From NCBI GenBank assembly GCA_028869975.1, contig JAGWQR010000094.1, positions 1 through 10,736 of the forward strand: a DNA stretch of 10,736 nt, given 5' to 3'. The notes under the pieces were generated by a model, which saw nothing but the letters and a program-made list of their open reading frames with translations, was not told the DNA's origin and searched no databases. Positions 7,198-10,736 of the stretch are shown in pieces. Within the stretch, counting starts at the first letter, position 1; each line of letters starts with the position of its first letter. Source of the stretch: Alphaproteobacteria bacterium. Its GTDB lineage: Bacteria; Pseudomonadota; Alphaproteobacteria; Sphingomonadales; Sphingomonadaceae. The translations under genes and the position numbers were made by a program.

Positions 7198-7997
7198 GGC
7201 AAGCAGGCGGCGAGGCCCGCCTTGTAATCCGGGTAGAGCGGCTGCCAGCCGAGCAGCCGCTTCGCCTTGAGTGTGCTGATCCGCCGCTGCTCGGTGTAGA
7301 ATGCGCGCGCCTGCTCCCCGATGCGCGGATCATCCGCCGCAATCAGCGACGGCAGCGGCGCGCCGAGCAGACGGGCGGCATATTCTATGACGAGGTTCTG
7401 GCTGCACGGCGCATCATCGGCGAGGTTATAGACCCCCGGTGGCCCGGCGAAGCTCGCGATCACGCCCGCCACAATATCTTCAACATGAACCCGGTTGAAC
7501 ACCTGCCCTGGCATATCCACACGGTACGCCCGCCCTTCACGCACACGCTCCAAGGCGCTGCGCCCCGGCCCGAAAATCCCCGGCAAGCGGAACACGCACA
7601 CATCCCCACGCAAGCCCTGCCATGCCTCATCCGCTGCCGCGCGCGCACTGCGCCGCCCGGTGCCGATAGGAGCGCTTTCATCCACCCAGGCCCCGCCGGT
7701 ATCGCCATACACCCCCGCTGACGACAGATAGCCGACCCAGCGCGCAGGTGCGGCGCGGATCGCATCACCATAGTGGCTCAGCACCTGATCATCGCCCCCT
7801 GCCCTTTCCGGCGGCACCGACGAGAGGATATGGCTCGCCTGCGCCAGTGCCGTGTGCACCGCCACCTGATCATCAAAGCGCAATGTGCCGTCCCGGCCAT
7901 CGCGCGTCGTGCCGGTCACACGCCAACCTTGCGCACGCAACAGGGTGGCGAGCGCCTGCGCGCTATAGCCCAGCCCGAAGATGAACAGGTCCCGCAT
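7185..7997 (-). CDS. NAD(P)-binding SDR / epimerase-like protein with atypical active site
   Basis: A 270-residue cytoplasmic protein of the extended short-chain dehydrogenase/NAD-dependent epimerase superfamily, similar in build to E. coli YeeZ. The nucleotide-binding motif is GLGYSA at residues 8-13, followed by a second strand ending TGTTRDG. SSAGVYG at 92-98 carries the position often holding the first catalytic residue. The usual YxxxK is missing: the equivalent segment reads GTGRRSARAAADEAW (112-126). NRVHVEDIVAGV (168-179) is a conserved SDR segment. Thus the fold is clear but the enzyme activity is not. The start was set at 7997 because MRDLFIFGLGYSA begins right at the Rossmann strand. 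Reading further upstream would add 41 residues of unlikely sequence running into the purC leader. It diverges from purC across 116 bases and converges on aqpZ with overlapping stops. Confidence 0.85.
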   Translation of the reverse strand: MRDLFIFGLGYSAQALATLLRAQGWRVTGTTRDGRDGTLRFDDQVAVHTALAQASHILSSVPPERAGGDDQVLSHYGDAIRAAPARWVGYLSSAGVYGDTGGAWVDESAPIGTGRRSARAAADEAWQGLRGDVCVFRLPGIFGPGRSALERVREGRAYRVDMPGQVFNRVHVEDIVAGVIASFAGPPGVYNLADDAPCSQNLVIEYAARLLGAPLPSLIAADDPRIGEQARAFYTEQRRISTLKAKRLLGWQPLYPDYKAGLAACLPYIV

Positions 7998-8003
7998 AGG
8001 CCA

Positions 8004-8032
8004 TTGCCCTAGGCATATGCGCGCGCTATAGC
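8004..8032 (+). promoter_or_regulatory. Candidate sigma-70 type promoter of purC
   Basis: TTGCCC (8004-8009) and TATAGC (8027-8032) are separated by exactly 17 bases. Transcription would begin near 8039 and give a leader of about 75 bases. The -35 box begins only 6 bases outside the start codon of the divergent SDR gene, so regulation of one may affect the other. The -35 is identical to that of the candidate OmpA-family promoter at 2885. Confidence 0.55.
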
Positions 8033-8041
8033 AACGGCCAT

Positions 8042-8093
8042 GCCCCGGCCGCGCAACCCAACACGGGACGCCGAGTCCGGGGCCGAATTTTTT
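8042..8093 (+). promoter_or_regulatory. Attenuator-like structure in the purC leader
   Basis: GCCCCGG (8042-8048) and CCGGGGC (8077-8083) can pair perfectly and are followed by CGAA and six T residues (8088-8093), resembling an intrinsic terminator inside the 5' leader. A competing short hairpin, GGAC (8066-8069) with GTCC (8075-8078), uses two of the same bases, so the two structures exclude each other. The start of transcription predicted from the promoter (near 8039) would include the whole element. The four bases between stem and T-run and the long 28-base loop weaken the case for a standard terminator. Confidence 0.35.
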
Positions 8094-8113
8094 GCACGAA
8101 GGGGCTATAAGCC

Positions 8114-8890
8114 ATGACACGTCGCCGCCAGGTCTATGAAGGCAAGGCCAAAATCCTTTATGAAGGGCCGGAGCCGGGCACGCTCATCCAGTATTTCAAA
8201 GATGACGCAACGGCGTTCAACGCGCAGAAAAAAGGTACGATCAACGGCAAGGGCGTGCTCAACAACCGCATTTCCGAGCATATTTTCACACTGCTTGGGG
8301 CTATCGGCATGCCCCACCATTTCATCCGCCGCCTCAACATGCGCGAGCAACTCATCCGCCAGGTCGAGATCGTCCCGATCGAGGTGGTGGTGCGCAATGT
8401 CGCCGCCGGGTCGCTCAGCAAGCGCCTCGGGATTGAGGAAGGCACGCCGCTGCCGCGCACCATTGTCGAATATTATTACAAGGATGACGCGCTTGGTGAT
8501 CCGATGGTCAGCGACGAGCATATCGCCGCGTTTGGCTGGGCGGGGCAGGAAGAACTGCACGAGATGGCCGACATGGCGATCCGCGTGAATGATTTCATGT
8601 CGGGGCTGTTTGCAGGCATCGGCATCCGGCTCGTGGACTTCAAGCTCGAATTCGGGCGGCTCTATGAGAATGACTTCTCGCGCATCATCCTCGCCGACGA
8701 AATCAGCCCCGATGGCGCGCGGCTGTGGGACATGACCACGAACGAGAAGCTCGACAAGGACCGCTTCCGGCGTGACCTTGGCGGCGAGGTTGAGGCGTAT
8801 CAGGAAGTGGCACGGCGGCTCGGCCTACTCCCCGAAGGCGGCGATCCGGTGGTGGTCGATCTGGAGAGTAGGCGGGGGAAGGGGAAGTAG
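8114..8890 (+). CDS. purC: Phosphoribosylaminoimidazole-succinocarboxamide synthase (SAICAR synthetase)
   Basis: Catalyses the ATP-dependent ligation of aspartate to CAIR in de novo purine synthesis, in the cytoplasm. The 258-residue protein begins RRRQVYEGKAKILYEG (3-18), the ATP-binding hairpin of the family. The family landmarks follow in order: KDDATAFNAQKKG, VLNNRISEHIF, VVVRNVAAGSLSKRLG (91-106), IRLVDFKLEFG (171-181) and ADEISPD (194-200), so it looks fully functional. AAGGGG (8099-8104) lies 9 bases before the ATG and supports this start. The last 15 or so residues (VVVDLESRRGKGK) form a basic tail of low complexity beyond the usual core. In many alphaproteobacteria purS and purQ follow purC; here they do not, and a secreted hypothetical protein comes 26 bases downstream. 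Confidence 0.96.
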   Translation: MTRRRQVYEGKAKILYEGPEPGTLIQYFKDDATAFNAQKKGTINGKGVLNNRISEHIFTLLGAIGMPHHFIRRLNMREQLIRQVEIVPIEVVVRNVAAGSLSKRLGIEEGTPLPRTIVEYYYKDDALGDPMVSDEHIAAFGWAGQEELHEMADMAIRVNDFMSGLFAGIGIRLVDFKLEFGRLYENDFSRIILADEISPDGARLWDMTTNEKLDKDRFRRDLGGEVEAYQEVARRLGLLPEGGDPVVVDLESRRGKGK

Positions 8891-8916
8891 GGAGCAATTT
8901 CAGGAGTTGGGAAATC

Positions 8917-9477
8917 ATGGCTCGATCACGTTTGTTCATTTTCTTCCCAGTATTGTTAGTCACATGCGACCCGGCTTTAGCCTCTGGGCCGCTTTTACTG
9001 GAATGTTCGCGCGACGGAACCGAAAGTGCCTCTCAGGCGCCTCCTGTCTCCACAGAAGTTATAATTTCTCTAGACAGTAAACGCGCATTCGGTGAGACCC
9101 TTAGCTGTATTTCAGGACCGTTCGTTTCCGACATGGTAGCATGCGCCCCCCGAGGGGGTTACGGGATGTCAAATGGTGCCGGTGATTTGCGACTCGTTGG
9201 AATTACGCATGACTGGCGGCTAATAGAAAAAAAGGGAGGAGGAGGTGGAGTGCTCCAGTTCGTTGCGACCGACCATAATTATATTTTTACAGCTGGGTGG
9301 GATGGTTTCTCTAATGTCGAGGGAATATGGACATTCACTGTTTCAAGGCTTTCTGGCAAGGCTGTTGCCGAAATCACCGATGACACATTCGCTCAATATC
9401 TTTGGCAAGCCGACCCCGCCACATATGGTAAGCGAGTCATCAATTATAATTGCCGAGTGGCCAAGCGAAAATTCTGA
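8917..9477 (+). CDS. Secreted hypothetical protein
   Basis: I do not recognise this 186-residue protein. Residues 1-22 form a clear signal peptide: a basic start (MARSR), a hydrophobic core (LFIFFPVLLV) and an ALA cleavage site before S23. C17 inside it is a poor lipobox (VTC), so a lipoprotein is unlikely. The mature part has four cysteines (C30, C64, C76, C179), which could make two disulfides in the periplasm. It has alternating hydrophobic strands and few helices, and WTFTVSRLSGKAVAEI (138-153) suggests a small beta-sandwich or barrel. A glycine run (107-111) lies mid-protein. AGGAG (8902-8906) stands 10 bases before the ATG. The codon and base mix is richer in A and T than its neighbours, which suggests either recent arrival or weak constraint. 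It lies 26 bases after purC on the same strand and may share its transcript. Confidence 0.7.
   Translation: MARSRLFIFFPVLLVTCDPALASGPLLLECSRDGTESASQAPPVSTEVIISLDSKRAFGETLSCISGPFVSDMVACAPRGGYGMSNGAGDLRLVGITHDWRLIEKKGGGGGVLQFVATDHNYIFTAGWDGFSNVEGIWTFTVSRLSGKAVAEITDDTFAQYLWQADPATYGKRVINYNCRVAKRKF
9227..9252 (+). other. A7 run followed by a strong internal Shine-Dalgarno-like tract
   Basis: Inside the secreted-protein gene, seven A residues (9227-9233) are followed by GGG and overlapping AGGAGG motifs (9237-9242 and 9240-9245). This is nearly all purine and a near-perfect match to the anti-Shine-Dalgarno sequence. An in-frame GTG lies at 9250-9252, 7 bases after the first AGGAGG. It would give a 75-residue product without the signal peptide. 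The tract encodes K-K followed by five glycines in the main frame. Confidence 0.5.
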
Positions 9478-9480
9478 TAC

Positions 9481-9509
9481 AAAAAAGCGCCCCGGAAAGC
9501 CCGGAGCGC
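9481..9509 (-). terminator. Rho-independent terminator of glnA
   Basis: Read on the minus strand, GCGCTCCGG (9509-9501) and CCGGGGCGC (9495-9487) form a 9-bp stem with one G-U wobble and a 5-base loop, followed by six T residues (9486-9481). On the plus strand the wobble becomes a C-A mismatch and the T-tail is interrupted, so it is a better terminator for glnA than for the secreted-protein gene. It probably also shields the two convergent units from each other. Confidence 0.85.
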
Positions 9510-9535
9510 CTTCTGTTTTGCTTTAACCAGTTGCG

Positions 9536-10735
9536 TTACGCGCTGTAATACATATCAAACTCAACCGGTGACGGCGCCATTTCCCAGGTATAGACATCTT
9601 CCATCTTGAGCTCGATGTAGCTGTCGATCTGGTCGTCGGTGAACACGCCGCCCTTGGTGAGGAAGGCACGATCCTTGTTGAGCGACGCCAGCGCCTCGCG
9701 CAGCGACGCGCACACGGTCGGCACCTTGGTCAGCTCTTCCGGCGGCAGGTCGTAGAGGTTCTTGTCCATCGGATCGCCCGGATGGATCTTGTTCTGGATG
9801 CCGTCGATGCCGGCCATCAGCATCGCCGGGAAGGCCAGGTAGGGGTTGGCGGTGGGGTCGGGCGAGCGGAACTCGATCCGCTTGGCCTTCGGGTTGTCGC
9901 TGTACATCGGGATCCGCACGCAGGCCGACCGGTTGCGGGCCGAGTAGACGAGGTTGATCGGCGCCTCGTAGCCGGGCACCAGGCGCCGGTACGAGTTGGT
10001 GGTGGGGGCGCAGAAGGCGAGCAGGGAGGGGGCGTGCTTCAGCAGGCCGCCGATGTACCAGCGCGCGGTGTCGGAGAGGCCGGCATAGCCGTCGCCCGCC
10101 ATCAGCGTCTTCCCGTTCTTCCACAAGCTCTGATGGCAGTGCATCCCGGAGCCGTTGTCCTGGAAGAGGGGCTTGGGCATGAAGGTGGCCACGTAGCCGC
10201 GCTGCGCGCAGACGTTCTTGACCACGTACTTGTAGGTCATCATCTGGTCGGCGATCTTGGTCAGGGCGCCGAAGCGCATGTCGATCTCGGCCTGGCCCGC
10301 GGTGCCGACCTCGTGGTGCTGCACCTCGATCTCGAGGCCCATCTGCTCCATGGTCAGGATCATCTCGGACCGCAGGTCCTGGAAGTGGTCCATGGGGGGA
10401 ACGGGGAAGTACCCCTCCTTGTTGCGGATCTTGTAGCCGAGGTTGGGCCCCTCGTCGCGAGCGGTGTTCCAGTTCCCCTCGACCGAGTCGATGGAGTGGC
10501 TCGCCGAGTGCTGGTCGTAGTGGAACCGCACGTCGTCGAAGACGAAGAACTCGGCCTCGGGGCCGAAATAGGCGGTATCGGCCACGCCCGTGCTCGCCAG
10601 GTACGACTCCGCCTTCTGGGCGATGTAGCGCGGGTCCCGGGTGTAGGGCTCGGCCGTGACCGGGTCACGGACGAAACAGTTGATGTTGAGCGTCTTGTGC
10701 TGCCGGAAGGGGTCGATGACGGCCGTGTTGGGGTC
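9536..10735 (-). CDS. glnA: Glutamine synthetase type I (5' end beyond window)
   Basis: Forms glutamine from glutamate, ammonia and ATP; a cytoplasmic dodecamer central to nitrogen assimilation. The frame is open to the window edge and gives the last 399 residues; about 70 N-terminal residues are missing if the protein has the usual length near 470. Landmarks include YFGPEAEFF, the ATP-binding segment FMPKPLFQDNGSGMHCHQS, the RLVPGYEAP segment, RNRSACVRIP, and KNLYDLP. The tyrosine of KNLYDLP (codon at 9752-9754) corresponds to the adenylylation site (Y397) of enteric enzymes, so GlnE control is possible. The GTG at 10585 is internal, not the start. The last 110 or so residues look alphaproteobacterial (LMAGIDGIQNKIHPGDPMDK through EFDMYYSA). 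The upstream part does not: it has EVGTAGQAEIDMRF where alphaproteobacteria normally have a form like EVAxAQHELGxKF, and it strongly prefers TAC and CGG codons. See the findings for the mosaic question. Confidence 0.93.
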   Translation of the reverse strand, partial: DPNTAVIDPFRQHKTLNINCFVRDPVTAEPYTRDPRYIAQKAESYLASTGVADTAYFGPEAEFFVFDDVRFHYDQHSASHSIDSVEGNWNTARDEGPNLGYKIRNKEGYFPVPPMDHFQDLRSEMILTMEQMGLEIEVQHHEVGTAGQAEIDMRFGALTKIADQMMTYKYVVKNVCAQRGYVATFMPKPLFQDNGSGMHCHQSLWKNGKTLMAGDGYAGLSDTARWYIGGLLKHAPSLLAFCAPTTNSYRRLVPGYEAPINLVYSARNRSACVRIPMYSDNPKAKRIEFRSPDPTANPYLAFPAMLMAGIDGIQNKIHPGDPMDKNLYDLPPEELTKVPTVCASLREALASLNKDRAFLTKGGVFTDDQIDSYIELKMEDVYTWEMAPSPVEFDMYYSA

Positions 10736-10736
10736 C

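Noticed and set aside
7170..7721. 183-codon plus-strand open frame within the SDR gene
   Set aside because: Shadow of the minus-strand SDR gene in GC-rich sequence; no domain and no ribosome binding site.
7998..8120. Extended 311-residue start of the SDR protein at 8120
   Set aside because: The added 41 residues lie across the purC promoter and leader, overlap the purC start and precede the Rossmann strand without any family similarity.
1..10736. CRISPR arrays, tRNA or rRNA genes, insertion sequences, toxin-antitoxin pairs or defence genes
   Set aside because: Looked for on both strands; no spaced direct repeats, cloverleaf, transposase or recognisable defence or toxin protein is present.

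Overview
The window reads as a stretch of chromosome from an alphaproteobacterium, most likely a sphingomonad (Sphingomonadales). The reasons are the C-terminal end of a phage or gene-transfer-agent (GTA) tail cluster followed by a DUF2793 protein, an alphaproteobacterial-type PurC, a strong TAT preference for tyrosine alongside high overall GC, and a GlnA C-terminus ending in EFDMYYSA. The assignment rests on recall of these families, not on a search.

Layout. 1-2799 (+) is the end of a tail-module operon: the last codons of a probable NlpC/P60 peptidase, a 729-residue baseplate/fiber-type tail protein and a DUF2793 protein, tightly spaced with overlapping stop codons and ribosome binding sites. 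2960-4099 (+) is an OmpA-family outer-membrane protein with a run of 27 prolines, with its own candidate promoter and a clear terminator. 4224-5525 (+) is UDP-glucose 6-dehydrogenase. 5636-6364 (+) is a Bax-inhibitor-1/YccA membrane protein and 6490-7197 (+) an aquaporin Z. An atypical SDR protein (7185-7997, -) converges on aqpZ with a 13-bp overlap. It diverges from purC (8114-8890, +), whose leader carries a consensus-like promoter and an attenuator-like hairpin with a T6 run. A secreted hypothetical protein (8917-9477, +) follows purC. glnA (9536 to beyond the right edge, -) closes the window, with its terminator at 9481-9509.

How the genes relate. Apart from the tail operon, and possibly purC plus the secreted protein, these look like independent housekeeping or envelope units: cell-surface anchoring (OmpA), UDP-glucuronate supply for surface polysaccharide (Ugd), membrane and water homeostasis (YccA, AqpZ), purine synthesis (PurC) and nitrogen assimilation (GlnA).

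I do not see a clear new multi-gene system. The points that most deserve a second look are the mosaic appearance of glnA, where the upstream three quarters differ in codon use and sequence type from both its own 3' end and the rest of the window (recombination or an assembly chimera), the attenuator-like purC leader, the repeat-encoded polyproline tract, and the small secreted protein with a strong internal Shine-Dalgarno sequence.
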